Positions 9,246 through 18,814 of a stretch of DNA of 64,000 nt are shown piece by piece. Within the stretch, counting starts at the first letter, position 1. Every line of letters begins with the position of its first letter. Where the stretch lies: positions 186,001-250,000 of the forward strand of contig NZ_JACXXE010000004.1 of assembly GCF_014764715.1 (NCBI RefSeq), read 5' to 3'. The translations under genes were made by a program, and so were the position numbers. The notes beneath the pieces were generated by a model, which saw only the letters and a list, made by a program, of their open reading frames with translations, made no database searches and was not told where the DNA came from. This stretch comes from Bacillus crepusculi (GTDB taxonomy: Bacteria; Bacillota; Bacilli; Bacillales; Bacillaceae).

Positions 9246-10121
9246 ATGAGTCATTTTTATCATAGAAAATCTATATGGGTGATGCTTGTTGTGTCTGCTT
9301 TTATGCTTGTCCTGTCTGCTTGCAGTCAATCAGGCTCATCTCAGTCTGGAAAAGAATCAAAGTGGGATCAGATTCAAAAGAAAGGAAAAATCGTGGTTGC
9401 AACTTCAGGCACCCTTTATCCAACGTCTTATCATGATACCTCTAACGGTAAAGATCAATTGACTGGCTATGAAGTGGAAGTTGTGAAAGAAGCATTTAAA
9501 CGCCTTGACGTGAAAGTAGAATTTAAAGAAATGGGCTATGATGGGATGCTGAGTGCCATTAATTCTGGTCAAGTGGATGCCGCTGCAAACGATATTGACA
9601 TCACAGATGACCGAAAGGATAAGTTCGCCTTTTCAACTCCTTATAAATATTCCTATGGAACGGCTATCGTACGGAAAGATGATTTGTCTGGTATTAAAAC
9701 CTTAAAGGATTTAAAAGGCAAAAAAGCAGCAGGTGCTGCAACGACGATTTACATGGATGTCGCCCGTAAGTACGGTGCAAAGGAAGTCATTTACGATAAT
9801 GCGACAAATGAGCAATACTTAAAGGATGTCGCAAACGGTCGTACAGATGTCATTCTAAATGATTATTACTTACAGACACTCGCTCTTGCTGCATTCCCTA
9901 AGTTAAATATTACGATTCACCCTGACCTGAAATACATGCCGAATGAACAGGGCTTTGTGATGAAGAAAGACAACACAGAGCTTCAAAAAGAATTAAATCG
10001 TGTATTAAAAGACATGAAAAAAGACGGAACCATGAAAAAGATTTCCGAGAAGTTCTTTAATCATGCAGACGTCTCAAAGAAAATTGATGCTGATGTCGAA
10101 GATGTCGACATTTCCAAATAA
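9246..10121 (+). CDS. yckB: Amino-acid ABC transporter substrate-binding lipoprotein YckB
   Basis: A 291-residue lipoprotein: signal peptide ending in the lipobox LSAC (Cys about 26), then a type 3 solute-binding fold with GYEVEVVKEAFKRL, GYDGMLSAINSGQVDAAAN and the DDRKDKFAFSTPY motif typical of polar-amino-acid/cystine binding proteins. It sits outside the membrane and feeds the permease gene 12 bp downstream. The start has GGAGGATTC upstream. No ATPase gene is adjacent, so an ATPase encoded elsewhere must be shared. Confidence 0.88.
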   Translation: MSHFYHRKSIWVMLVVSAFMLVLSACSQSGSSQSGKESKWDQIQKKGKIVVATSGTLYPTSYHDTSNGKDQLTGYEVEVVKEAFKRLDVKVEFKEMGYDGMLSAINSGQVDAAANDIDITDDRKDKFAFSTPYKYSYGTAIVRKDDLSGIKTLKDLKGKKAAGAATTIYMDVARKYGAKEVIYDNATNEQYLKDVANGRTDVILNDYYLQTLALAAFPKLNITIHPDLKYMPNEQGFVMKKDNTELQKELNRVLKDMKKDGTMKKISEKFFNHADVSKKIDADVEDVDISK

Positions 10122-10133
10122 GGAGCCGCAATC

Positions 10134-10811
10134 GTGGGAGATATTCATTTAGAATATATATTTAATCCTGCACTGGCAAAGGCGTCGTTTCCGTTTGTCA
10201 TGAAAGGCATTTGGCTGACGCTGCTCATATCCTTTGTGAGCATGTTTTTTGGCACGATTCTTGGCTTTTTTATTGCCCTTGCCAGAATGGCGAATACGTG
10301 GTTGCTTTGGCTACCTGCACGGCTATATATTTCATTCATGCGAGGCGTTCCCATTCTGGTGATTTTGTTTATCCTTTATTTTGGATTTCCTTATATCGGC
10401 ATTGAGTTTACAGCTGTCACTGCTGCCATAATTGGGTTCACCTTCAATAGTGCTGCCTATATTGCAGAAATCAACCGGGCTGCTCTCTCTTCTGTTCCCG
10501 GTGGTCAGGTGGAAGCCGCTAAATCGCTAGGTCTCAGCTATTGGCAAACGATGCGTGGCGTGATTTTGCCTCAATCCGTTCGCATTGCACTGCCGCCATT
10601 GACCAATGTCATGCTCGACTTGATCAAAGCCTCCTCACTGGCAGCGATGATTACAGTGCCAGAGCTCTTCCAGCAAGCAAAAATTGTGGGGGGACGAGAA
10701 TTCGATTACATGACGATGTATATTTTGGTCGCACTCATTTACTGGGGCATTTGCAGTGTGGTCTCATTGCTGCAAGACTTTTTAGAAAAACGTTATGCGA
10801 AATATCTGTAA
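10134..10811 (+). CDS. yckA: Amino-acid ABC transporter permease YckA
   Basis: A 225-residue permease of the HisM/GlnP type with about five membrane helices and the EAA loop EAAKSLGLSYWQTMRGVILPQ that contacts the ATPase. It starts with GTG at 10134 behind AAGGAGC. It is cotranscribed with yckB. The pair matches B. subtilis yckA-yckB, proposed as a polar amino-acid importer. The gene is followed at once by a terminator hairpin and a repeat copy. Confidence 0.87.
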   Translation: MGDIHLEYIFNPALAKASFPFVMKGIWLTLLISFVSMFFGTILGFFIALARMANTWLLWLPARLYISFMRGVPILVILFILYFGFPYIGIEFTAVTAAIIGFTFNSAAYIAEINRAALSSVPGGQVEAAKSLGLSYWQTMRGVILPQSVRIALPPLTNVMLDLIKASSLAAMITVPELFQQAKIVGGREFDYMTMYILVALIYWGICSVVSLLQDFLEKRYAKYL

Positions 10812-10817
10812 CAAAAA

Positions 10818-10842
10818 AGAGCAGACCGAATGGATCTGCTCT
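10818..10842 (+). terminator. yckA terminator hairpin, T-run displaced by a repeat
   Basis: AGAGCAGA (10818-10825) pairs with TCTGCTCT (10835-10842). The stem is followed directly by repeat sequence instead of a T-run; the motif CTCTCTTT recurs beyond the repeat at 10990-10998. Confidence 0.65.
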
Positions 10843-10985
10843 CAGATTGTTGACAAAGGGCTAAAATGATTTTGATTTTAGCCCTTTGTCATCTTTTCAG
10901 CGTGATAGAAAACCTTTGAAGTCTAGAAGGGCAAGCACCGGAGCGCCCGTGACAAAGAATGCAAGGGTTTACTTACACACTGACA
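10843..10985 (-). repeat. Terminator-associated repeat, copy A (inverted, internally deleted)
   Basis: Reverse-orientation copy of the ~174-bp repeat seen at 19625, 21671 and 24824. It keeps the strong hairpin (GACAAAGGGCTAAAAT pairing with ATTTTAGCCCTTTGTC), the CAGCGTG arm and its degenerate CACACTG partner, but lacks about 30-35 bp of the middle. It lies between convergent yckA and the ArsB-type gene. Confidence 0.9.
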
Positions 10986-10996
10986 GCACCCTCTCT

Positions 10997-12295
10997 TTAA
11001 TGTATCAGCCATAACCACACATATAACCCCAATAAAGTGAGGATCAATGTTGGAATGGTCAGAATGATGCCCGCCTTCATATAGGCGCCCCAAGAGATAT
11101 GAACGCCTTTTTTCTTCAAGACATGAAGCCAGAGCAATGTCGCCAATGAGCCGATTGGGGTCATTTTTGGACCAAGGTTGGAGCCGATGACATTGGCATA
11201 AATCAGCCCGTCTCTCATCACCCCTATAGTATCTGTATGACCAATGGCAATCGCATCAATTAAAACGGTGGGCAGATTGTTCATGACAGAGGACAGCACT
11301 GCGGCAAGCACGCCCATAAACATCGTTCCCGCAAGCAAGCCATGCGATGCCCCTTTTTCAATCCATGCCGCCAATATTTCTGTGAGACCGACATTCTTCA
11401 GTCCATATACGACGACATACATGCCGATCGAGAAAAACACAATGGACCACGGTGCTTCTTTGATCACTCGCTTTGTCGCCACTTGCGGACTTCTTCTCGC
11501 TAGCCACAAGAAGGCAAGGGCAATGCCGCCTACAATAATGGACACCGGGACCCCAATGAGTTCCCCCGCAAAATAACCAACAAGCAGACAGCCGAGCACA
11601 TACCAAGACATGCGGAACATGCGGATATCTCGAATGGCTGTCGCAGGTTCCTTCGCCTGTGACAGATCGTACGTTTTGGGGATAAGCTTTCGGTAAAACA
11701 CATAAAGAACTAGCATGCTTGCTCCAAGCGACACAAGGTTCGGCACAAACATGTTCGCTGTATATTCTAGAAAACCTATATGAAAATAGTCAGCTGATAC
11801 GATATTGACCAGGTTACTAATGACAAATGGCAAAGAGGTTGTATCTGCAATAAAGCCGCTTGCCATCACAAAAGGCAGCACCATGCGCTCATCCATCTTT
11901 AACGCTCTTACCACAGATAAGACGATCGGCGTTAAAATGAGGGCCGCTCCATCGTTAGCAAAAAAAGCTGCCACCACAGCGCCGAGCAATGTTAAATAAA
12001 TAAACATGCGGACGCCATTTCCTCTTGCGGCTTTTGCCATGTGCAGTGCAGCCCATTCAAAAAACCCGATCTCATCTAAAATTAACGAAATGATGATAAT
12101 GCCAATAAAGGCAAAGGTGGCGTTCCAGACAATTTGTGTGACCTCCCACACATCGCCTAAATGAACAACACCAGAGGCAAGAGCTAGAATGGCTCCCCCG
12201 CATGCTGACCATCCAATGGTTAAACGTCCTGGCTGCCAAATGACAAGGACGAGGGTCATGATGAAAATCAAAATGGCCAAGGTGACTGATCCCAA
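10997..12295 (-). CDS. ArsB/YdfA-type membrane transporter
   Basis: About 433 residues from a TTG at 12295, chosen because AAAGGGGGG lies 6 bp upstream. In-frame ATGs at 12322, 12340 and 12409 lack a ribosome site, and the longest would contain the putR terminator. Eleven or so membrane helices with the ion-transporter-superfamily features [16 protein letters not shown] and [20 protein letters not shown] (the ArsB GANLGP-like motif). ArsB family members export arsenite/antimonite; B. subtilis YdfA is a close type. No arsR or arsC is nearby, so the substrate is uncertain. Confidence 0.82.
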   Translation of the reverse strand: MGSVTLAILIFIMTLVLVIWQPGRLTIGWSACGGAILALASGVVHLGDVWEVTQIVWNATFAFIGIIIISLILDEIGFFEWAALHMAKAARGNGVRMFIYLTLLGAVVAAFFANDGAALILTPIVLSVVRALKMDERMVLPFVMASGFIADTTSLPFVISNLVNIVSADYFHIGFLEYTANMFVPNLVSLGASMLVLYVFYRKLIPKTYDLSQAKEPATAIRDIRMFRMSWYVLGCLLVGYFAGELIGVPVSIIVGGIALAFLWLARRSPQVATKRVIKEAPWSIVFFSIGMYVVVYGLKNVGLTEILAAWIEKGASHGLLAGTMFMGVLAAVLSSVMNNLPTVLIDAIAIGHTDTIGVMRDGLIYANVIGSNLGPKMTPIGSLATLLWLHVLKKKGVHISWGAYMKAGIILTIPTLILTLLGLYVWLWLIH

Positions 12296-12383
12296 AGGTG
12301 GCCCCCCTTTCACTTTTCTCATAAAATCTTTATCTATCATACAACGAAACGCAGCAGTTGTATGCCACTTTCGCATCTCACAT

Positions 12384-12415
12384 GAAAACCCGCAGGTGAT
12401 CCCTTGCACCTGCGG
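12384..12415 (-). terminator. putR intrinsic terminator
   Basis: CCGCAGGTG and CACCTGCGG form the stem; the minus strand continues GGTTTTC. It lies 10 bp after the putR stop. Confidence 0.88.
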
Positions 12416-12424
12416 ATTCTATGA

Positions 12425-13657
12425 CTATTGATCTTTTTTCATCAGCATCAATTCAATAAATAACTCACATCTTTGGCTAAAATGACTCAAATCAATTGAG
12501 GTCATATCAAGAATTTGTTTCATTCGATAGTTTAATGTATTTTGATGAATAAACAACTGCTCCGCAGCTGGCTTGAGCTTGCAATTATTTAATAAGTATA
12601 CCTCAAGGGTTTTTAAAAAAGAGGTTTGGCTGTCTCGGTCTTTTTCCTTCAAACGTAACAAATCTGGATTGAAGTCATTTTTCTTTTTTTGATGGCTGTA
12701 AATTGAATCTAAGAAACGGAAGACCCCCAGATTCTCGTAGTCATATGGAATTAATTCTTGTCCCCCGACAATTTTTACTGCCTTCACGACCTCTATCGCT
12801 TCAAATCGACTGGTACTCATTTTCATGACATCCCGATACTCTCTTCCCATCCCAATATACAAAGGGGATGGGTGTGAATGCGTTTTCGATTGCAGATGTG
12901 CAATGACATCAGCGGCAGTCGCTTTCGGTGAATGCCGGTCTGACAAACTGCCTAGTATGACAACAATGTCTGCTTGAACCGAATAGACGTGATTCACCTT
13001 ATCTTCTAGCTGCAAATACGTTCTAATGACATCCTTCACATCTTCTGCCGTCTCGCTTTTGTTATCGGCAGCGTGTACGACCATGACGGTAAATACGGCT
13101 GGCAGTGGAATGCTTAAGTTCTCGGCCTCCCATTTCAGCTCTTCTTCTGTATAAAAATGATCATCCATGACCTTTTTGAAAAATTCTTCAATCTTGCCTT
13201 CCTTTTTCTCCAGCTGTTTCTTATTTTTATAAATGACTTTTCCAACCTGAAAGGAAGCCTCGTGCAAAAATTGCAGCTCCTTCTGAGAGAGGGAGTCCTC
13301 AATGTCCTGCACCCAAATAAAGCCCACAACCTCTTGTTTATGCTTTGCACTCACAGCTACCCGCCGATTAAAACCGAGCTCATCGTGACCGCTCACATAA
13401 AAAGGCTTTGATTCCGCAAGAAGCCTTTCGATGACCCCTGTTTTCTTTAACCAATCGACCACAGACCCCGGACATTCCTTTGAGAAAATCGTTTGCTGAT
13501 TAACTGGATCGAACTGCTGAATGCTGTAAGAATTATAAGCAAGGAGCTGACACTCTGTGCTTTCTAAAATGACTGGTTTTTTTAAATACCCACTAATAAA
13601 TGCAATTAATTTATCGACATCAAAAAATGTATGAAGCTTTTCTAATATCTCTTCCAT
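12425..13657 (-). CDS. putR: Proline-responsive PucR-family activator PutR
   Basis: About 410 residues from the ATG at 13657 (AGGGAGCAATCGGG upstream; an in-frame start at 13693 has no site). The C-terminus holds the PucR-type helix-turn-helix (LNNCKLKPAAEQLFIHQNTL … YRMKQI), and the middle a GGDEF-like dimerisation region. Adjacent putB-putC genes identify it as PutR, which in B. subtilis activates proline catabolism when proline is present. In B. subtilis putP lies between putC and putR; here putP is missing and putR directly follows putC, separated by a strong terminator. Confidence 0.87.
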   Translation of the reverse strand: MEEILEKLHTFFDVDKLIAFISGYLKKPVILESTECQLLAYNSYSIQQFDPVNQQTIFSKECPGSVVDWLKKTGVIERLLAESKPFYVSGHDELGFNRRVAVSAKHKQEVVGFIWVQDIEDSLSQKELQFLHEASFQVGKVIYKNKKQLEKKEGKIEEFFKKVMDDHFYTEEELKWEAENLSIPLPAVFTVMVVHAADNKSETAEDVKDVIRTYLQLEDKVNHVYSVQADIVVILGSLSDRHSPKATAADVIAHLQSKTHSHPSPLYIGMGREYRDVMKMSTSRFEAIEVVKAVKIVGGQELIPYDYENLGVFRFLDSIYSHQKKKNDFNPDLLRLKEKDRDSQTSFLKTLEVYLLNNCKLKPAAEQLFIHQNTLNYRMKQILDMTSIDLSHFSQRCELFIELMLMKKDQ

Positions 13658-13740
13658 CCCGATTGCTCCCTGATTAAGTGATACATTTATCATACTTCTT
13701 TCCAGTCAGATTTGTATAGAAACAAGTCGCAGACAAGCAA

Positions 13741-13777
13741 AAAAAGCATGAACCCGCCCAAACAGGTTCATGCTTTT
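13741..13777 (-). terminator. putC intrinsic terminator
   Basis: AAAAAGCATGAACC pairs with GGTTCATGCTTTT; the minus strand ends in a long T-run. Confidence 0.9.
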
Positions 13778-13782
13778 CCATA

Positions 13783-15330
13783 TTAAAACATTTCACTAAT
13801 TGTTTTGGCCTGCATGTGTAGAGCTAGGTAATCTGGACCGCCTGCTTTTGAATCGGTTCCTGACATTTTGAACCCGCCAAATGGATGATATCCCACGATG
13901 GCTCCTGTGCAGTTACGGTTAAAGTAGAGGTTCCCTACATGGAACTCCTGCTTCGCACGGTTGATGTGATCACGATTATTTGTAATAACCGCACCGGTTA
14001 AACCGTATTCCGTATTGTTGGCTACTTCAAGTGCCTCATCAAAGCTAGAGACTTTTGAGAAGGCCAAGACCGGTCCGAAAATTTCTTCTTGCATCAAGCG
14101 AGATGTTGGCTCAAGATCTGCGAAAATGGTTGGATGGATGAAGTATCCTTCCGAATCATCACTCGTTCCGCCAGTGACTAAGCGACCTTCCTGTTTTCCA
14201 ACCTCGATATAATCCGTGATCTTGTCAAAGGACGCTTGATCAATGACAGGTCCCATGTAGACATCCGCAGAAAGAGGGTTCGCTGTTGTTTTCGTTTCTG
14301 TGATTTCCTTCACTCGCTCGATCACTTGATCATACAGCTTCTCGTGAACGACAGCGCGAGATCCAGCCGAGCATTTCTGACCTGAAAAACCGAAGGCTGA
14401 TGTAAAAATGGCGTTAGCCGCTAATTCAACATCTGCATCCTCATCTACAACCACTGTATCCTTACCGCCCATTTCAGCAATGACACGCTTTAAATGCTGC
14501 TGACCTGGCTGTACTTTTGCCGCGCGTTCAAAGATACGTGTCCCTACCTCTCTTGAGCCAGTGAATGTAATCAGGCTTGTTTTCGGGTGATCTACTAAGT
14601 AATCTCCGACCTCTGCTCCGCTTCCTGGTACAAAGTTGACCACACCCTTTGGAAGACCTGCTTGCTCAAGCTCTTCCACAAAACGTGCCGCAATCACAGG
14701 CGTTGCGCTTGCTGGTTTTAAGACAACCGTATTCCCTGTGACGATTGGCGCTACTGTTGTTCCTGCCATGATCGCAAACAAGAAGTTCCACGGCGGAATG
14801 ACGAGCGTCACGCCAGTTGGTGTATACACGTATTGATTGCGTTCCCCCTCGCGGCTGTTCACTGGTTTGCCTTTCGAAAGCTCCAGCATTTGACGAGCAT
14901 AATATTCAAGGAAATCGATTGCTTCAGCTGTATCTGCATCCGCTTCATTCCAAGGCTTACCTGCTTCTTTGACAAGAAGGGCTGAATACTCATGCTTTTT
15001 ACGGCGAATGCTTGCCGCAGCGCGGAATAATACGCTGGCTCTTTCTTCTGGAGACGTGTAGCGCCATGTTTCAAACGCTTTTGCCGCAGCTTGAACCGCT
15101 TGTTCTGCCTCTTCTTTCCCAGCCTTTGATACGGTTCCAACGACTTCATCCTTTTTCGCCGGGTTGATCGAGACAATCTGGTCTGTTGTTTCGATTCTTT
15201 CTCCATTAATCACGAGCGGATAGGTTTGACCAAGTGATTCTGTTACCTTTGCTAATGCTTGTTCAAACGCTTTGCGGTTTTCTTCCTGGCTAAAATCCGT
15301 GAATGGTTCATGCTTGTAAGGTGTTGTCAT
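13783..15330 (-). CDS. putC: 1-pyrroline-5-carboxylate dehydrogenase
   Basis: About 515 residues from the ATG at 15330, which has GGGAGC 8-9 bp upstream; a GTG at 15339 is too close to that site. Aldehyde dehydrogenase fold with [16 protein letters not shown] (catalytic Glu) and [15 protein letters not shown] (catalytic Cys). It oxidises P5C / glutamate semialdehyde to glutamate with NAD+, the second step of proline breakdown. It follows putB on the same strand with 23 bp between. RocA is the alternative paralogue, but the putB neighbour favours PutC. Confidence 0.92.
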   Translation of the reverse strand: MTTPYKHEPFTDFSQEENRKAFEQALAKVTESLGQTYPLVINGERIETTDQIVSINPAKKDEVVGTVSKAGKEEAEQAVQAAAKAFETWRYTSPEERASVLFRAAASIRRKKHEYSALLVKEAGKPWNEADADTAEAIDFLEYYARQMLELSKGKPVNSREGERNQYVYTPTGVTLVIPPWNFLFAIMAGTTVAPIVTGNTVVLKPASATPVIAARFVEELEQAGLPKGVVNFVPGSGAEVGDYLVDHPKTSLITFTGSREVGTRIFERAAKVQPGQQHLKRVIAEMGGKDTVVVDEDADVELAANAIFTSAFGFSGQKCSAGSRAVVHEKLYDQVIERVKEITETKTTANPLSADVYMGPVIDQASFDKITDYIEVGKQEGRLVTGGTSDDSEGYFIHPTIFADLEPTSRLMQEEIFGPVLAFSKVSSFDEALEVANNTEYGLTGAVITNNRDHINRAKQEFHVGNLYFNRNCTGAIVGYHPFGGFKMSGTDSKAGGPDYLALHMQAKTISEMF

Positions 15331-15353
15331 CTTTGTCACGCTCCCGTTTCAAA

Positions 15354-16271
15354 TTATTTTCTCGTCATTCCTTTTAAAGCAAAGGCAATGTTTGCTGGCC
15401 GTTCGGCAAGGCGTCTCATGTAATAGCCATACCACTCTCGTCCATACGGCGTATAGACCCTCATTTGATAGCCTTCTTTCACAAGTGCCTGCTGCGTTTC
15501 TGATCTCATGCCATACAGCATTTGAAATTCAAACTGACTTGTCTGTATATTGTGTTTTTTCACAATATTTTTTGTAAACTCGATCATTCGATCGTCATGT
15601 GTCGCAATGGCTGTATAGTTCCCTGTGAGTAATTGCTTTTCGATCAGCTTCTGATAATTCTGATCGACGTCTTTTTTGTTTGGATACGCCACTTCAGCGG
15701 ATTCCTTATAAGCACCCTTTACAAGTCTTAAAAATGGCTGAAGCTCATTTAGGTCATCAAGATCCTTTTCTGTTCTGTACAAATACGCCTGCAAGACCGT
15801 ACTGACATACTCATATTGAGATTTCATCTCTTTAAAAATGTCCAGCGTTTTTTGACAGCGCTGTTCATCCTCCATATCAATTGTCACCATGATACGGTGT
15901 TTCTCTGCCGTATCTAAAATCCTTTTCATATTGCGATACACAAGGTCATCGTCAATATCAAGGCCAAGTGATGTCATTTTGAGTGACACGTGGGAATTGA
16001 GTCCCGCCTCAGCAATCCGCTGAATGGTTTGAACACACTCTTTCGTCCGCTCATTTGCAATCTCTGCCTTTGTGACAAACTCACCAAGGTGATCGACTGT
16101 CACGGCCATTCCTTGATCATTTAATCGTTTAATGACAGGGATAGCGCTCTCAAAATCCTTCCCTCCGATGATTTTCTTAGATGCAACAGCACTTCCCCAA
16201 TTACGAGCAATATGGTTCAAGAGACTGCTCTTTGACAAAAACAAGAAGAAATTTCTTGTGACCGACTCCAT
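15354..16271 (-). CDS. putB: Proline dehydrogenase
   Basis: About 305 residues from the ATG at 16271 (GGGAGG 9 bp upstream; an upstream GTG overlaps that site). FAD-dependent TIM-barrel proline dehydrogenase: VKGAYKESAEVAYP and the C-terminal FQMLYGMR … VRVYTPYG-like motif (here QMRVYTPYGREW) and YYMRRLAERPANIAF with the substrate-binding Arg pair. It oxidises proline to P5C and feeds PutC. First gene of the putBC operon; a candidate PutR site lies about 100 bp upstream. Confidence 0.93.
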   Translation of the reverse strand: MESVTRNFFLFLSKSSLLNHIARNWGSAVASKKIIGGKDFESAIPVIKRLNDQGMAVTVDHLGEFVTKAEIANERTKECVQTIQRIAEAGLNSHVSLKMTSLGLDIDDDLVYRNMKRILDTAEKHRIMVTIDMEDEQRCQKTLDIFKEMKSQYEYVSTVLQAYLYRTEKDLDDLNELQPFLRLVKGAYKESAEVAYPNKKDVDQNYQKLIEKQLLTGNYTAIATHDDRMIEFTKNIVKKHNIQTSQFEFQMLYGMRSETQQALVKEGYQMRVYTPYGREWYGYYMRRLAERPANIAFALKGMTRK

Positions 16272-16368
16272 AAAGGGCACCTCCCACTCTTTGTAAGCTA
16301 TGTCTTTATTGTAAGGCTCATGAGCTGTCCGCTACAATATTTGAAGATGACAAAAATTCTGACTTTTT

Positions 16369-16385
16369 TTGTGGTTTTATCACAA
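16369..16385 (-). promoter_or_regulatory. Candidate PutR operator upstream of putB
   Basis: TTGTG-N7-CACAA palindrome about 100 bp upstream of putB. From memory the B. subtilis PutR site is TTGTGG-N6-CCACAA, which has an N8 centre, so the match is imperfect. A TACAAT -10 at about 16308-16313 is downstream on the minus strand. Confidence 0.45.
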
Positions 16386-16393
16386 TAAGAGCT

Positions 16394-16426
16394 AAAAAAG
16401 AGCCTGCCTCTATCCGGCTGGCTCTT
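16394..16426 (-). terminator. ycgL intrinsic terminator
   Basis: AGAGCC…GGCTCT stem with an inner GCC/GGC extension, followed on the minus strand by TTTTTT. Confidence 0.8.
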
Positions 16427-16432
16427 CCCTGC

Positions 16433-17236
16433 TTACGCCCACACCTCATCAAGGGTAGACTGTAGTAACTTATTTAATTCTTCAGTGAGATTATCTTTCG
16501 GCTGATTGTAGCTTTTCACCAATTCATGAAAACGCGTGAGCTCTTTATCGATAAATGGATGGACGAAGGCAAGACGATTCTCTACATCCATTTCTTCACC
16601 GTCCATTTTGCGTTTGAGCAGCTCATGAATTTCAGCTAAAAGTGGTCCATCCTCCACAAGCTCCTTCACCAGTTCATGGAAGTCCATAGGCGGAACCGTC
16701 CGGTAGCGTTCAATCCACTGACAGGCAAGTAGCGGACGAAGCACATAGAAGTACTTCTTGATTCGTACCTGCTCTCCTCGTAAATACCCGCTTTCATTCC
16801 GCTTCGCCATATTGAGGTAATGATACATTAAGGCTGCTGGATAAAATGCCCGGTCCTTTAATTCTCTCAGCTGCTTGGCTAAAGAGAAGGACTCGGCATA
16901 GATGATGTCAGAAGACAGCCATTCCATAATGGACGGATTCGATTTATTGAATAAACGCAGCGCCTTTCTAAGCTCCCAGCCGCTCATATCAAGCTCGTCA
17001 TCAATTGGCCGTTCAATCACATCCCGATGCTCTTCCATTGCCCAATACCATTCCTTCCGAGGAACGTATATAAAACGAACATCATAATCACTGTCAGTTG
17101 AAGGAAATCCCCACGCCCTACTGCCCGATTCAACGGCGAGGCAAACCTTGACGTCATATGTTTCTTCGATGATTTTCAGCTCTTTCTTGATTCTCTCTCT
17201 CAAGCGTCCATCAACTCTTTCTATAGAATTCTGCAT
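16433..17236 (-). CDS. ycgL: Nucleotidyltransferase-domain protein YcgL
   Basis: A 267-residue protein of the DNA-polymerase-beta nucleotidyltransferase superfamily: the motif GSRAWGFPSTDSDYDVR (about residues 37-53) supplies the GS and the two metal-binding Asp residues. A helical C-terminal domain follows. Related proteins (RlaP type) are tied to RNA repair in some bacteria, but no ligase or methyltransferase of such a system is nearby. The position upstream of putB matches B. subtilis ycgL. The biochemical role is unknown. Confidence 0.85.
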   Translation of the reverse strand: MQNSIERVDGRLRERIKKELKIIEETYDVKVCLAVESGSRAWGFPSTDSDYDVRFIYVPRKEWYWAMEEHRDVIERPIDDELDMSGWELRKALRLFNKSNPSIMEWLSSDIIYAESFSLAKQLRELKDRAFYPAALMYHYLNMAKRNESGYLRGEQVRIKKYFYVLRPLLACQWIERYRTVPPMDFHELVKELVEDGPLLAEIHELLKRKMDGEEMDVENRLAFVHPFIDKELTRFHELVKSYNQPKDNLTEELNKLLQSTLDEVWA

Positions 17237-17296
17237 GACTTCTTCACGTTTTGGGAAAATACGAATAAGACATATATGAAAAAGGAGTTGGATCTG

Positions 17297-17611
17297 ATGT
17301 CTATATCTCGCATCATGAAATGGATCACCGGAATTTTTGAAGCCTGCCTGGCCATCCCTGTGATTGGAGGACTATTTGTTATCAGCAATGGCTATACGCC
17401 TCTCATGGTCATGCTTATTCTGCATATTATCACACTCGTCTTATCGAAGCGAGACCAAGGACCAATGATTGGAAGTATCATCGGAATTGTCACATCCTGC
17501 CTCGCCTGGATTCCGATTCTTGGATTCATCCTTCATATCATCACAGCCCTTGCCCTTATTATCACAGCGTTAGTGCCTGATGAAAAAACGAGACAGAATA
17601 CGAGTTATTAA
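17297..17611 (+). CDS. Small conserved membrane protein
   Basis: About 104 residues from the ATG at 17297 (AAGGAG 8-9 bp upstream); an ATG at 17276 has no site. Three to four hydrophobic helices (IFEACLAIPVIGGLFVI, LMVMLILHIITLVL, MIGSIIGIVTSCLAWIPIL, LHIITALALIITALV) separated by short polar turns, with a charged C-terminus. I do not recognise the family. It shares its terminator with the convergent esterase gene and is divergent from ycgL. Confidence 0.75.
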   Translation: MSISRIMKWITGIFEACLAIPVIGGLFVISNGYTPLMVMLILHIITLVLSKRDQGPMIGSIIGIVTSCLAWIPILGFILHIITALALIITALVPDEKTRQNTSY

Positions 17612-17643
17612 CAAAGAGGCCCTCCTAGAGCGGCCTCTTTGTT
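17610..17643. terminator. Bidirectional intrinsic terminator
   Basis: AACAAAGAGGCC (17610-17621) pairs perfectly with GGCCTCTTTGTT (17632-17643) between convergent stops. Confidence 0.9.
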
Positions 17644-17646
17644 CTT

Positions 17647-18603
17647 TTATTTGAGCAAATGCTTTTGTAGGAAGGATAACTTCTCTGTTTGAAAAGCCGG
17701 GATAAACTCGTGTCCAAAATAGCGATATACCTTAAGGTCTTTATCTGCTTCTAAATGGTTGTAAGCTGCAAACACAGTAGATGGCGGGGTTATTTTGTCA
17801 ATCAGACCGATTGCCATCAATGTTGGCTGTTTCACCCATCCAGCTAAATTGATTAAATCAAAATAGCTTAATGTCTCAAATGCCTTTTTCTCCACTTCCG
17901 GATCACTGTTTCTTCGGAAGTATGAATTGATTTCTAAATAAGGCTGCTCCAATGCAACGTCCACTGCACGCTCGAAGTTTGATAAATAAGGGTAATCTGC
18001 CACGACGACCTTCGGAATGTCTGAAAGGGCTGCAGCTGCAACCGCTAATGCGCCTCCCTGGCTCCCACCAATCACGCCGATTCGGTGTTCATCCACTTCT
18101 GGGAAGGACTGAATGACTTCGAGTGCACGAACCGCATCTAAATAAACACCACGATAATAGTAGGTCTCCTTTGATAAAATACCTTTTGTCATCCACCCTA
18201 AAGCGTGACCGCCTGGTGTCACTGCCTGATCTTCACTGCCGCCTTGACCGCGGACAAGCATACCAAATGTCGCATAGCCGTGCAGCGCCCAGTTGACGAT
18301 ATCATGAATGCCGCCGTCATAGCTGGCATTATAGCCATGAAAACGAACGAGCGCTGGATGCGGACTTGATTGATCTGGTACCGCGTACCAGCCTTCAATA
18401 CGAGAATGATCAAAGCTTTGATACGTCAGGCGGTACACCTTGACGCCTTTCACTGGATAGTCATACGGTTCAAGTGTTGGCTTCGCCTCCACTTGGCGCA
18501 GTTCTTCGAGCGATTTCTTCCAAAAGTCTGAGAAATCAGGACGTGCAGTTTTCTTTGGTTTATATTTTTTTAGCTCTTCTAGTGATAAATCGAACAATTG
18601 CAT
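17647..18603 (-). CDS. cah: Acetyl xylan esterase / cephalosporin-C deacetylase (CE7)
   Basis: A 318-residue CE7 esterase. The alpha/beta-hydrolase triad is visible as Ser181 in GGSQGG, Asp269 in GLIDKITPP and His298 in FGHEF, the residues reported for the B. pumilus acetyl xylan esterase. RGQGGS (oxyanion-side loop) is also present. It removes acetyl groups from acetylated xylo-oligosaccharides and cephalosporin C; no signal peptide, so it acts inside the cell on imported sugars. Located next to ycgK as in B. subtilis. Hexameric assembly is usual for the family. Confidence 0.95.
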   Translation of the reverse strand: MQLFDLSLEELKKYKPKKTARPDFSDFWKKSLEELRQVEAKPTLEPYDYPVKGVKVYRLTYQSFDHSRIEGWYAVPDQSSPHPALVRFHGYNASYDGGIHDIVNWALHGYATFGMLVRGQGGSEDQAVTPGGHALGWMTKGILSKETYYYRGVYLDAVRALEVIQSFPEVDEHRIGVIGGSQGGALAVAAAALSDIPKVVVADYPYLSNFERAVDVALEQPYLEINSYFRRNSDPEVEKKAFETLSYFDLINLAGWVKQPTLMAIGLIDKITPPSTVFAAYNHLEADKDLKVYRYFGHEFIPAFQTEKLSFLQKHLLK

Positions 18604-18698
18604 ATCATACTATTCCCCTTTGCTTTATTAGTTATAGGTATCATACCACTCATTTCTTGATTGAGAAAGTCATTTAACAAAACCTTCTGACATTTCTA

Positions 18699-18727
18699 TT
18701 GGCAAAGGTGATGGAAACCTTTATGAT
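18699..18727 (+). promoter_or_regulatory. SigA-type promoter of the amidase gene with an operator-like repeat
   Basis: TTGGCA, 17-bp spacer, TATGAT. The spacer contains AAAGGT…ACCTTT, an inverted repeat that could bind a repressor. About 85 bp of leader follows before the start codon. Confidence 0.6.
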
Positions 18728-18814
18728 AAAGAAACTGGCCTTGAAGACTAGAATAAACCATTACATACATTCATGATTTTCACATGACATATAGCCAATA
18801 AAGGAGGAACCCAT

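Noticed and set aside
11244-11576. Plus-strand frames inside the ArsB-type gene
   Set aside because: Antisense shadows of a well-supported membrane-protein gene.
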